64,000 nt of DNA, taken from assembly GCA_038257155.1 (NCBI GenBank), contig JBBSJP010000016.1, positions 1 through 64,000 on the forward strand, written 5' to 3'. This DNA comes from JANJTY01 sp038257155 (lineage in GTDB: Bacteria > Pseudomonadota > Gammaproteobacteria > Xanthomonadales > Xanthomonadaceae). Numbering within the stretch: the first letter of the stretch is position 1; each line of letters starts with the position of its first letter. The position numbers and the translations under genes are program-made. Below are positions 17,268 through 25,838 of this stretch, one piece after another. The notes beneath the pieces were generated by a model, which was not told the origin of the DNA, did no database searches, and worked only from the letters and a program-made list of their open reading frames with translations.

Positions 17268-17373
17268 GAAAGCCTCCTTGGTTGATCCCAAGATAGGCCC
17301 GAACAACACACATCAACAGCGGCCAGCACACGAAGCCAGTGTTCGCAGCGCAGAAACAACTGCTCCTTTGCCC

Positions 17374-17420
17374 CGCTCCCCGTTCCCCGTTCCCCGTTCC
17401 CTGTTCCCTGTTCCCTGTTC
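17374..17420 (-). repeat. GGGAACG/GGGAACA heptamer array
   Basis: Read on the minus strand, about six tandem heptamers run from GGGAACA to GGGAACG. They begin one base after the stop codon of the secreted-protein gene at 17422 and face the array behind dcd, so the pirin gene lies between inverse copies. Confidence 0.8.
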
Positions 17421-17421
17421 C

Positions 17422-18513
17422 TCATCCCGCCTCAAACCCATCCCGAAACAACACATCACCCGGCACCACGGCACTGCGCACGCAGTCCCAGGTTTCGCCG
17501 ATGCGCGGGCCGGTGTCGATGATCTGGAAGTCGCCGACCTGCACCGGCTGGCGGTCGCCGGCGCTGCCATCCCAGAACACATGCGGACCGATGCCGAGGG
17601 CGTCCCAGGTGGAGTCGGTATGCAGATCGCTCTGGAAGTTGAGCGCGATATTGCCGCCATCCGACAACACGATGCCGTAGCGCTGCATGGTGCGAAGGAT
17701 TACCTGCGCGGCGTCGTTGTAGCCGGCCATGGGGAAATCCGATCGCAGCCGCATGCGCACGCCGTAAGGCACCGTACCGATCGGGCCGCTCGGCCCTCCT
17801 GCGTGACTTGCCGGGCGCACATAGAGTCGCCCACCGACTCCGCCCAAGCTGGCATCGGTCGCCATGCGCGGATTCGGCAGAATGAAACGGATCGCGTGCC
17901 CAAGGTCGCCATCGGCCTGCGCTACAGCGGCGGCCACGCCGTCGGCGTTGGGCAGCAGCGGCGCCATCGGGAAACCGGCGGCATCGGCACTCGTGCAGTG
18001 TTCGCCACGACCTTCTCCGGGGTACACCGCATTCAGATCCCAGATTGCCAGACAGCGCGCATCGATCTCGCCGCCGCTGATATTGCCCGAATAGGCTTCA
18101 TAGAGCAGACCGCCCTGTACCACCAGCAGGTGACAGTCGTTATTGTCGTTGTCGCAGCTGAGGCCGGTCTCGCCTTCGAACGCGGCGTCCGGAGGCACTG
18201 GCATCTCGGTTCCCAGCGGTTCGCAATCGGGCAGGTAGTACTCGTTGCTGCCGGCGTGGCGAACCACCGGCAAGCGCGGCGCATCCACGGCCGCATGCAT
18301 CACATGCAGGGAGAAATCGATCTGGAAACGGTCGCCATTGCCCCAGCCTCCAAGGCCCTGCAGCACGCCCAGCATGGCCTCCGAATCGGTATGCAAGGGT
18401 GCCGCGTCAACGCGCTGGTGCCAGACCGCAGCGGTGGGAAAACGCGGAGCGGCTTCGCCCAGTGCAAGCGCCGGCGACAGCAATAGCAAGAAGGTCGGAA
18501 AGAATCGCCGCAT
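17422..18513 (-). CDS. Secreted protein of unknown function with LFRDGFE tail
   Basis: A 363-residue exported protein. The signal peptide is MRRFFPTFLLLLSPALALG, with cleavage likely before EAAPRFP. The mature part is rich in Asp, Gly and Pro with a few Cys (PDCEPLG, LSCDNDNNDCH, DARCLAIW, GEHCTSADAAG, WDCVRS), which suggests disulfides. The stretch CTSADAAGFPMAPLLPNADG...HAIRFILPN...GYNDAAQVILRTMQRYGIVLSDGG recalls conserved secreted proteins of unknown function in other Proteobacteria. No catalytic motif was recognised. The chain ends in LFRDGFEAG, resembling the tail of the protein at 34746-36218. The start at 18513 gives the signal peptide directly. Confidence 0.7.
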   Translation of the reverse strand: MRRFFPTFLLLLSPALALGEAAPRFPTAAVWHQRVDAAPLHTDSEAMLGVLQGLGGWGNGDRFQIDFSLHVMHAAVDAPRLPVVRHAGSNEYYLPDCEPLGTEMPVPPDAAFEGETGLSCDNDNNDCHLLVVQGGLLYEAYSGNISGGEIDARCLAIWDLNAVYPGEGRGEHCTSADAAGFPMAPLLPNADGVAAAVAQADGDLGHAIRFILPNPRMATDASLGGVGGRLYVRPASHAGGPSGPIGTVPYGVRMRLRSDFPMAGYNDAAQVILRTMQRYGIVLSDGGNIALNFQSDLHTDSTWDALGIGPHVFWDGSAGDRQPVQVGDFQIIDTGPRIGETWDCVRSAVVPGDVLFRDGFEAG

Positions 18514-18630
18514 GCTGGTCCACTCCGGGTTGGGGGCGACCTTCATTATGGCGCAGCGGCGGAGGCGATCGGGGAATGCCAAGCAGGCGCTCCGATAGTG
18601 GCGCTTCAGGCAGCCTCTACCCCACAGCGT

Positions 18631-20508
18631 CTACCCCACCGCAGTCAGCGGCTCACGCAAGGGCCGCGACGAGGAAGCGACCAGCAGGCCCAGGGAACGC
18701 GCCAGCCGGGGATCCCGACTCAGCTTCTCCACCGGCCAGTCTAGGATCGGCCGGTCCAGCCAATAACCGACCCAGGCGTCGCGCCCCGCGGCCTTGGCGA
18801 GATACAGGGCGCTGTCCGCCATCTGCAGGCTGTACTGCCAAGCCTCGGCGCCACGCGCACCCGCCAGTGGCAAGTTGGCATAGCCAATCGAAACATGTGC
18901 CTGAACGCGGCCCGTGCCGGCCTCGATCGGCGCGGCCAGCTCGAGGCGCAAGCGCTCAGCCAGTTCAGACGCCGAATCCCGCGTGGCCTGCTCGACCAAT
19001 AGCAGAAACTCCTCGCCGCCCCAGCGCGCCACCGTCGTGGATTCGCCAGCGATTGTCTGCAGACGCCTGGCAAATGCGACCAGTACGTCATCGCCTACAT
19101 CGTGTCCATGCTGATCGTTGATGCGCTTGAACAAGTCAATGTCGATCAGCAACAGGGCAGCGCGCGCATTGGCCAGGCTGACTGCGCGCAAGCGCTCGGC
19201 CATGTCGCGCCGGTTGGCAAGTCCGGTAAGCGGGTCAGTGCGGGCTGCCCGATCAAGACGACGATTCATGCGCCGCTGCCAGATCAGCACCGCGATTCCG
19301 AGCGTGAGCAGCAGGCCCGCGCCCACCGCCAGGGCCAGCTGAGTACGCGCATTCGCAGCGAGGCGCAGCTCCTGCTCCTGGGCGGCCACCTGCAGGCGCT
19401 CGAGCTCCAGGCGCTGCTCTCGATCACGCAAATGGGTTTCCAGTGCGGCGAGGCGCTCGTGATTCTGGCTGCGTAGATAGGTTTCACGAATCTCGTTGAT
19501 GCTGCGCTGGACTTCGGCGGCTTCCTTGAAACGGCCAAGCTGTTCGAGCAGGCTGACGCGCTGCCGCAACACACTCCAATGCTGGATGTGCCCAAGCTCC
19601 GAGGCGTCGAACGGCGCCAGCAAAGCCAAGGCGGCCGCCGGGTCGCCCGCATCGGCCAACTGACTCGCCTCGATCGATGCCAGCTGCATGCGGGTACCGA
19701 GGTCGCGCACGGGCAAGTCCATCGCCCGCACCCGATCGATCAGCTGTCTTGCCTCCTGCGCGGCGCCAGTCTGCTGCAGGGCATTGGCCAGGGCGATGCT
19801 GACCGACATCTCCTGCATCGGACCACCCACGCCGGTACTGCGGACCAGTTCAAGAGTGCGCTGCAATTGCGGAACCGCCTCGGCGAATCGTCGCTGACCG
19901 GCGAGGTTCAGACCCAGGTTGTAGCGCACGGGCGCCTCATGGCGGTGATCGCCGAGCCGGTCCATCAAGCTCAGGGCTTGCTCGTAATTGACCCGCGCGC
20001 GCTCGTGCTCCTCGAACTCCGAATGCAACACGCCAAGGTTCACCAGCAAGGGAATACGCTCCGCCTCCAGGCCCTGCGCCTCGGCCTCGCTCACCGCCTG
20101 GGCGTACAGATCGACCGCGCCCACGCGATCACCGGCGCGATGCAGGATGCCGCCAGCACGCCGCGTCAGGCGCACCCGTTCGGCATCGCGCGGCAACTGC
20201 TGCACCAGGCTGCGCAAGCTATGCGCATCGCGCCGGGCGGACTCGGATGCACCCAAGGTGACATTCGACCAGGCACGGCAACCCAGGGCTTCGGCACGTT
20301 GCAGCGAACTTAGCGCTACGCCTTCGGCCAACACGCTGTCGGCCAAGGCAATGGCGTGGGCGGGTTCGTTGTCTTCAGCCGCCACGCAGGCTGCCAGGCG
20401 CTCGGACACGGTGACCGGAAAAACCTGCGCCTCGCCCTGCTCCGCCCAGCACAGGGCAGAAGCCAACACCAGACCGCTCGCACACAGCAGTGTTCTAAGC
20501 AGCACCAC
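18631..20508 (-). CDS. TPR-GGDEF diguanylate cyclase
   Basis: A 625-residue membrane protein that should make c-di-GMP from two GTP. A signal sequence (1-22) exports a TPR-rich sensor region (about 35-330). A coiled coil follows (about 345-395, HERLAALETHLRDREQRLE onward), then a membrane helix (about 398-417) and a cytoplasmic GGDEF domain (about 430-590). The domain has DPLTGLANRRD and the intact active-site GGEEF, so it should be active. No RxxD inhibitory site precedes GGEEF. The start is GTG with AAGGGGG just upstream. It is 85 nt downstream of the cusA stop on the same strand, so it may share that transcript. Confidence 0.88.
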   Translation of the reverse strand: MVLLRTLLCASGLVLASALCWAEQGEAQVFPVTVSERLAACVAAEDNEPAHAIALADSVLAEGVALSSLQRAEALGCRAWSNVTLGASESARRDAHSLRSLVQQLPRDAERVRLTRRAGGILHRAGDRVGAVDLYAQAVSEAEAQGLEAERIPLLVNLGVLHSEFEEHERARVNYEQALSLMDRLGDHRHEAPVRYNLGLNLAGQRRFAEAVPQLQRTLELVRSTGVGGPMQEMSVSIALANALQQTGAAQEARQLIDRVRAMDLPVRDLGTRMQLASIEASQLADAGDPAAALALLAPFDASELGHIQHWSVLRQRVSLLEQLGRFKEAAEVQRSINEIRETYLRSQNHERLAALETHLRDREQRLELERLQVAAQEQELRLAANARTQLALAVGAGLLLTLGIAVLIWQRRMNRRLDRAARTDPLTGLANRRDMAERLRAVSLANARAALLLIDIDLFKRINDQHGHDVGDDVLVAFARRLQTIAGESTTVARWGGEEFLLLVEQATRDSASELAERLRLELAAPIEAGTGRVQAHVSIGYANLPLAGARGAEAWQYSLQMADSALYLAKAAGRDAWVGYWLDRPILDWPVEKLSRDPRLARSLGLLVASSSRPLREPLTAVG

Positions 20509-20592
20509 AGCCCCCTTGGCCGACTCGTCGCGGACGCGTGGCCCGCATGCCCGGGGAATGTGCCATGCGCAACCGTCACGCGCCAGTGAACG

Positions 20593-23500
20593 CTACGATC
20601 TCAGGCGCCAGCCCAGCCAGATCCGGTACACCGCCGGAATCACGAACAGGCTGAGCAGTGGCGCCGAGATCATGCCGCCCAGCATCGGCGCGACGATGCG
20701 CTGCATGGTGGCAGCGCCGGTGCCTTCGCTGAGCAGGATCGGGGTCAGGCCGACCAGCAAGGTGAGCACGGTCATGGCCTTGGGGCGCACACGCATCACC
20801 GCGCCCTCCTCCAGCGCCGCGTCGAGCTCGCCACGTGTGTTCAACTTTCCGCCTTCGCGTGCATGCGCGACGGCACGCTCCAGATACAGCAGCATCACCA
20901 CGCCGAACTCGGCCGCCACGCCGAGCAAGGCGACAAAGCCCACTGCCACCGCCACCGACAGCTGGAAATCGAGCAGCCAGAGCAGCCAGATGCCGCCGAC
21001 CAAGGACAGCGGCGCGGTCAGCATTACGATCAGCGCCTCGCTCCAGCGCCCGAACACGAAATACAGCAGCACCAGGATGATTGCCAGCGTGGCCGGCACG
21101 GCGACGCTGAGGCGCTCGGCGGCGCGGGTCAGATACTCGTACTGGCCGGTCCAGGCCAGGCTGACGCCGGGCGGCAGCTCGAGCTGCTCGGCCAGCGCCG
21201 CATCGGCGTCGCGGATGTAGGCCAGCAGGTCATTGCCCTCGACGTCGACGAACACCCAGGCGGTAAGCCGGGCATTCTCGCTGCGGATCATCGCCGGCCC
21301 GGTCGCGATGCGGATCTCGGCCAGCCGGCCCAGCGGCACCTGCACCCCACCGGGGGTGCTGACACCCAGTTCAGCCAGCGCTTCGGGACTGTCGCGGAAC
21401 TCCTGCGGCAGGCGCATGGCGACCGGGAATCGCCGCCGGCCATCGTAGGCCGTGGTCACCGCTTCGCCGCCGATCGCGCTGCCGATCCAGGCCATGAAGG
21501 CCTCCACTTCCAGCCCGTAGCGCGCCAGTTCAGCGCGCCGCGGTATCACTTCGATGGTGCGCGCCTCCGCGGCGCGGTCGGCAAAGGCCGAGCGCGTGCC
21601 CGGCACGTCGTTCAGCACCGTCTCGACACGCTGCGCCAGACGGGTGAGCTGCACCAGATCATCGCCAGACAGTCGCACGCCAAGCGGTGTACGAATGCCG
21701 GTCGACTGCATGTCGATGCGGGTGCGAATCGGCTGGACCCAGGCATTGGTCAAGCCGGGCACGTCCACCCGCGCATCGAGCTCGGCGATCAGTCCCGCCA
21801 TGTCGAGGCCCTCACGCCACTCTTCCTGCGGCTTGAGCCGGATGGTGGTTTCGATCATTGACAGCGGCGCCGGATCTGTGGCGCTGTCAGCGCGGCCGAT
21901 CTTGCCAAACACACTTTCTACTTCGGGCGACTGGCGAATCAGCCGGCTGGTCTGCTGCAGCAGCTCCTGCGCCTTGCCAGGTGACAGCTCGGGCAGGGTG
22001 GTCGGCATGTAGAGCAGGTCGCCCTCCTCGAGTTCTGGCATGAACTCGCTGCCGAGCTTCGACAGCGGCCACAGCGTGGCGACAGCCACCAGCAGGGCCA
22101 GCAGGATCGTGGCGAACGGGAAGCGCAGCACGCCGCGCAGCAGCGGCCGATAGATCGCGATCATGCTGCGCGATGTCCACTGCTCGTGTTCGCCGCGGAT
22201 GTGCCCGCGGATCAGCAGGGCCATCAACACCGGGCCCAGGGTCACCGCCAGCAACGCCGCCGACAGCATGGCCCAGGTCTTGGTCCAGGCCAGCGGCGCG
22301 AACATCCGGCCTTCCTGCGCCTCGAGCAGGAACACCGGCAGGAAACTCAGCGCGATGATCAGCAGGGAGAAGAACACCGCGGGGCCGACTTCCACCGCAG
22401 CATTGGCCACCATGCGCAGGCGCTCAGGCTCGTCCGGTTCACGCGCGTGGTCGTGGCGAAATCGTTCCAGGTGCTTGTGGGCGTTCTCCACCATCACGAT
22501 GCCGGCATCGACCATCGCGCCTATTGCGATGGCGATGCCGCTAAGCGACATGATGTGCGCATTAATGCCCTGCAGGCGCATGATCGCCAGCGCTGCCAGC
22601 ACGCCCAACGGCAGCAGCAGGATGATCACCAGGGCCGAACGCGCGTGCCCAAGGAACAGCAGGCAGACCAGGGCCACGACGATCATTTCCTCGACCAGCT
22701 TGAATGAGAGATGCGAGACCGCGCGATCGATCAGTGCCGAACGGTCATAGACCGTGACGATTTCCACGCCGTCCGGCAGGCTGGACTTGAGCTGGTCGAG
22801 CCGCACCTGCACCGCGGCGATCACCTCGCGCGCGTTCTGGGCGTCGCGCATCACCACGATGCCGCCGACCACTTCGCCCTCGCCATCGAGTTCGGCGATG
22901 CCCTGGCGCGGACCGGCACCAAAGCGGATCTCGGCGACGTCACCAAGCAGCACCGCAGCGCCGTTGTGATACACGCCGGTCGGCACCGCGCGCAGATCCT
23001 CCAGCGAGCGGATAAAGCCGATGCCTCGAATACTGTATTCGGCCTCGGCCATTTCGATGATCGAGCCACCCGACTCGGCGCTGGCGGCGCGGATTCGGGC
23101 TGCGACCTGATCGAATCCGAGCTTGAACTGGCGCAGTCGAACCGGATCAACAATGGCCTGGTATTGGCGCTCCATGCCGCCCACCGTGGCGACTTCTGCG
23201 ACGCCCGGCACCGCCTGCAGCTCCAGCTTGAGGAACCAGTCCTGCAGCGCGCGCAGTTCGGACAGATCCGTGGCTCCGCTGCGGTCGACCAGGGCGTACT
23301 GGAAGACCCAGCCAACGCCGCTGGCGTCGGGCCCGAGCGCCGGCTCGACCCCGTCAGGCAGTTCGCCGCGCGCCTGGGTGAGGTATTCGAGCACGCGCGA
23401 GCGCGCCCAGTAGGGATCGGTGCCGTCCTCGAACAGCACGTAGACGAAGGAATCGCCGGTCATCGAAAAACCGCGCACATGTCGCGCACCCGGCACCGCC

Positions 23501-23721
23501 AGCATGCGGCTGGCGATCGGATAGGTGAGCTGGTCCTCGATCACCTGCGGTGCCTGCCCCGGCCAGGCCGTGCGCACCGTCACCTGCACATCGGACAGGT
23601 CGGGAATCGCATCGACCGGCAACTGCCGCACGGCCTCGACCGCCAGCAAACCGAGGATCAGGCTGGCAGCCAATACCAGCCCGCGATTGGCCATCGAGGC
23701 GCGGATCAGGGCGGCGATCAC
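20593..23721 (-). CDS. cusA: Cu/Ag-type heavy-metal efflux RND transporter
   Basis: A 1042-residue RND pump, full length for the heavy-metal family. It has an N-terminal membrane helix, two large periplasmic loops (about 35-340 and 560-860) and about twelve membrane helices in all. VQVTVRTAWPGQAPQVIEDQ and FSMTGDSFVYVLFEDGTDPY mark the CusA/CzcA class. AIGAMVDAGIVMVENAHKHLE in the fourth helix is the pattern of monovalent Cu/Ag exporters rather than Zn/Co/Cd pumps. The start is GTG. Its adaptor gene lies upstream, but the 213-bp spacer is filled with palindromes and GGGAACG arrays. No outer-membrane CusC/TolC partner is encoded nearby. Confidence 0.9.
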   Translation of the reverse strand: MIAALIRASMANRGLVLAASLILGLLAVEAVRQLPVDAIPDLSDVQVTVRTAWPGQAPQVIEDQLTYPIASRMLAVPGARHVRGFSMTGDSFVYVLFEDGTDPYWARSRVLEYLTQARGELPDGVEPALGPDASGVGWVFQYALVDRSGATDLSELRALQDWFLKLELQAVPGVAEVATVGGMERQYQAIVDPVRLRQFKLGFDQVAARIRAASAESGGSIIEMAEAEYSIRGIGFIRSLEDLRAVPTGVYHNGAAVLLGDVAEIRFGAGPRQGIAELDGEGEVVGGIVVMRDAQNAREVIAAVQVRLDQLKSSLPDGVEIVTVYDRSALIDRAVSHLSFKLVEEMIVVALVCLLFLGHARSALVIILLLPLGVLAALAIMRLQGINAHIMSLSGIAIAIGAMVDAGIVMVENAHKHLERFRHDHAREPDEPERLRMVANAAVEVGPAVFFSLLIIALSFLPVFLLEAQEGRMFAPLAWTKTWAMLSAALLAVTLGPVLMALLIRGHIRGEHEQWTSRSMIAIYRPLLRGVLRFPFATILLALLVAVATLWPLSKLGSEFMPELEEGDLLYMPTTLPELSPGKAQELLQQTSRLIRQSPEVESVFGKIGRADSATDPAPLSMIETTIRLKPQEEWREGLDMAGLIAELDARVDVPGLTNAWVQPIRTRIDMQSTGIRTPLGVRLSGDDLVQLTRLAQRVETVLNDVPGTRSAFADRAAEARTIEVIPRRAELARYGLEVEAFMAWIGSAIGGEAVTTAYDGRRRFPVAMRLPQEFRDSPEALAELGVSTPGGVQVPLGRLAEIRIATGPAMIRSENARLTAWVFVDVEGNDLLAYIRDADAALAEQLELPPGVSLAWTGQYEYLTRAAERLSVAVPATLAIILVLLYFVFGRWSEALIVMLTAPLSLVGGIWLLWLLDFQLSVAVAVGFVALLGVAAEFGVVMLLYLERAVAHAREGGKLNTRGELDAALEEGAVMRVRPKAMTVLTLLVGLTPILLSEGTGAATMQRIVAPMLGGMISAPLLSLFVIPAVYRIWLGWRLRS

Positions 23722-23754
23722 GGTTGATCCCCAGACGCATCGTGGCGAGTCCGC

Positions 23755-23775
23755 GGCGGATCAAGATCCGCCCTC
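23755..23775. repeat. GGCGGATC palindrome, cusB-cusA spacer
   Basis: GGCGGATCAAGATCCGCC followed by CTCC forms a 7-bp stem. A variant with GCATCAAGATGC is at 23854-23875, and related copies are at 37117-37138, 37931-37951 and 41629-41650. Confidence 0.75.
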
Positions 23776-23781
23776 CAGAGC

Positions 23782-23817
23782 TTGGGGAACGGGGAACGGG
23801 GAACGGGGAACGGGGGA
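23782..23817 (+). repeat. GGGAACG heptamer array
   Basis: Four to five copies of GGGAACG in the cusB-cusA spacer. An inverted counterpart stands at 23893-23929, so the transcript could fold into a long hairpin here. Confidence 0.8.
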
Positions 23818-23853
23818 GATGCGCATGCTCGCGTAATTCGGGCGAATCGCATC

Positions 23854-23875
23854 GGCGCATCAAGATGCGCCCTCC
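23854..23875. repeat. GGCGCATC palindrome variant
   Basis: GGCGCATCAAGATGCGCC followed by CTCC is a compensated variant of the GGCGGATC palindrome: both arms changed together, which keeps the stem. Confidence 0.7.
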
Positions 23876-23892
23876 GAGGGGCGGCCGTCCCA

Positions 23893-23929
23893 AGCTCCCC
23901 GTTCCCCGTTCCTCGTTCCCTGTTCCCTG
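23893..23929 (-). repeat. GGGAACG/GGGAACA heptamer array
   Basis: On the minus strand about five heptamers GGGAACA, GGGAACG and a variant run just behind the cusB stop codon, inverse to the array at 23782-23817. Confidence 0.75.
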
Positions 23930-23934
23930 ACTTA

Positions 23935-25197
23935 TCAATGCGCATGATCGCCCTCCCCGCCCAGCCGCCCGAGTCCGGCGCGCAGCGAACTCTCCGAATC
24001 GAGCAGGAACTGCGCCGAGACCACCACTTCCTGGCCCTCAGTCAGGCCGTCCAGGATCGTGGTGTAACCATCTGCGCTGTGGCCCAGGTGCACGGCAACC
24101 GGTCGATAGCGACCCTCGCCTTCGGCCACCACGACGCGCTCGCCAGCGGCGGTGCGAATGATCGCCTCGCTCGGCACCGCCAGAGCCGGCTCCGGATCTT
24201 CGCCGCGCAGACTGGCATCCATGAAGCTGCCGATCTTCAGCAGGCCTGCCTTGTTCGGCACGGCAAAGCGCAGATGGATGGTCTGGGTGATTTCGTCGAT
24301 GGCTGGGTAGACGTAGTCGACTTCGCCGCGCCAAACCCGGTCCGGCACGCCAGGAATGCGGAACGCGCCGAACACCTTGCCATCGCCGAGCCGGTCGAGC
24401 TGCTCGGGGAAAACATCAACCCGCACCCAGACCTCGGACAGGTCGGCGATCTCCATCATTACCGTGCTTGGCTCCACGTACATGCCATGTCGCACATTCA
24501 GCAGGTTCACCACGCCTGATTGGGGCGCCCGTACCGGCACGCGCAGCAGTGAACTGCCGCGCTTTGCCAAAGCGTCTATGAATCCGTCATCCATACCCAA
24601 CTGACGCAGGCGCACCGCCGCGCCTTTCTGCTGGCGTGAACCGGCGCCGCCGATGCGCAGCGCGATCAGATAATCCTCCTGCGCCGCGACCAGATCTGGC
24701 GCATAGATTTCGAGCAATACGTCACCTGCGTTGACGCGTTCGCCGACCGCATGCACGCGCAGGGTTTCGACCCAGCCTGAAACACGCGTATGGATATGGT
24801 TGATACGGTGCTCGTCGAGGATCACCTGGGCCGGCGCGCGCATCTGCGGCGACAGCACGCGCGTCTCGACTTTCGCGGTGCGCACGCCGAGCGCCTGCTG
24901 CAGGCGACCATCGACCTCAATGGCCGGCGTGTCCTCACCAGCGGGCTGCTCTTCGCGACGCTCGACCAGGGTCATGCCGCAGATGGGGCAGTTGCCGGGC
25001 GCATCGCGCACGATCTGCGGATGCATCGGACACACATAGGTGGGATTGCGGTGCTTGGCGGCATGCGCCACCGCGGTTTCAGCAGCCTCTGGCGCAGCCG
25101 GAGGGGCGTCGTGTGCCGGCGAGCAGGCGCTCAGCAGGGCGGCCAGCAACAGCGGCAGCCCCGCGCGCGTCAGGACGCGCAGGATCGATGGGTTCAT
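23935..25197 (-). CDS. cusB: Cu/Ag efflux RND periplasmic adaptor with heavy-metal-binding domain
   Basis: A 420-residue membrane fusion protein that should link the CusA-type pump to an outer-membrane channel. A lipoprotein signal ends in LLSAC (Cys25). Next is a heavy-metal-binding domain YVCPMHP...NCPICGMTL (about 54-77), as in CusB/CzcB and copper P-type ATPases. Then come the barrel-sandwich hybrid and helical hairpin (HTRVSGWVETL, GDVLLEIYAPDLVAAQEDYL) and a beta-barrel region with VWVRVDVFPEQL. The C terminus ends GDHAH. It follows the small Cys/His-rich gene by 48 nt and precedes cusA across a repeat-filled spacer. Confidence 0.9.
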   Translation of the reverse strand: MNPSILRVLTRAGLPLLLAALLSACSPAHDAPPAAPEAAETAVAHAAKHRNPTYVCPMHPQIVRDAPGNCPICGMTLVERREEQPAGEDTPAIEVDGRLQQALGVRTAKVETRVLSPQMRAPAQVILDEHRINHIHTRVSGWVETLRVHAVGERVNAGDVLLEIYAPDLVAAQEDYLIALRIGGAGSRQQKGAAVRLRQLGMDDGFIDALAKRGSSLLRVPVRAPQSGVVNLLNVRHGMYVEPSTVMMEIADLSEVWVRVDVFPEQLDRLGDGKVFGAFRIPGVPDRVWRGEVDYVYPAIDEITQTIHLRFAVPNKAGLLKIGSFMDASLRGEDPEPALAVPSEAIIRTAAGERVVVAEGEGRYRPVAVHLGHSADGYTTILDGLTEGQEVVVSAQFLLDSESSLRAGLGRLGGEGDHAH

Positions 25198-25245
25198 GGT
25201 GTTGCTCCAAACCAGATGCCGGGAATGCGCCCGGCCGCGATGGGC

Positions 25246-25587
25246 TCAAGCCTGATCGCGAAACTGGATGGGTGGACGCAACGGCGGCGCCTGCGGCTTG
25301 ATCGGTGCCGCCACGACCGGCAGCGCCTCGGCATCGACATGCATCAGCGCAGCGCCGAGCACCAGGGGCGTACGCAGCGGCGAGGCAGGCTGCAGGCAAT
25401 GCACGCAGTCCTTGCAAGGCTCATCGGCGTCGTCATCGGAGGCCGGAATCGACTCGCCACCGCAATGGTGGCCAGTCTCGGCGGCTGTCTCGGGCTCGGC
25501 TCCATCAGCGGCCTGGACACAGCACGGCATGATCGCCCCAGCCAGGAGGCTGGCGATCAACAAAAGGCTGAGGACGGAACGCAGCAT
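25246..25587 (-). CDS. Small Cys/His-rich exported protein, copper-associated
   Basis: A 113-residue protein with a signal peptide (MLRSVLSLLLIASLLAGAIM) and a short acidic mature part. Clustered metal-ligand residues are PCC near the signal cleavage, HHCGG, and EPCKDCVHCLQP. The C-terminal PPLRPPIQ resembles small copper-resistance proteins such as the CopL and DUF2946 groups; this is a weak resemblance from memory. Being first in the run small protein-cusB-cusA suggests a periplasmic metal-binding or regulatory role. The ATG at 25587 is preferred over an in-frame TTG 6 nt upstream. Confidence 0.6.
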   Translation of the reverse strand: MLRSVLSLLLIASLLAGAIMPCCVQAADGAEPETAAETGHHCGGESIPASDDDADEPCKDCVHCLQPASPLRTPLVLGAALMHVDAEALPVVAAPIKPQAPPLRPPIQFRDQA

Positions 25588-25663
25588 AGGCAAGAGTTTA
25601 GCGCGAATCGTGCCCGCAAGAACTCAGCCCCGCGGCTTGGTTCAGGCAGGGCAGGCAACCCCC

Positions 25664-25695
25664 GTCGGTTCCGCGGCTACGCCGCTTGAACCGAC
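25664..25695. repeat. Long hairpin repeat
   Basis: GTCGGTTC (25664-25671) and GAACCGAC (25688-25695) pair around a second small stem CGGC/GCCG. A degraded similar stretch (TAGGTCGTCTCAAGCCG...AGCCGAC) follows at about 25741-25775. The spacer 25588-25838 holds only these and no visible gene. Confidence 0.6.
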
Positions 25696-25838
25696 CTACC
25701 ACAGCACACCGCCGCACCACACATGTGCATCGCCGCCCCGTAGGTCGTCTCAAGCCGCGCAGCGGTGGAGCCGACATCGCCGGACACATCCATGCGTTTC
25801 GCTGCGGTGTGCGGCAGCGATTGCGGCATGCATCGCCT

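Noticed and set aside
22186..23727. Several long plus-strand frames opposite cusA
   Set aside because: They are antisense shadows rich in His, Gln and Arg with no recognisable domain, while cusA is intact.
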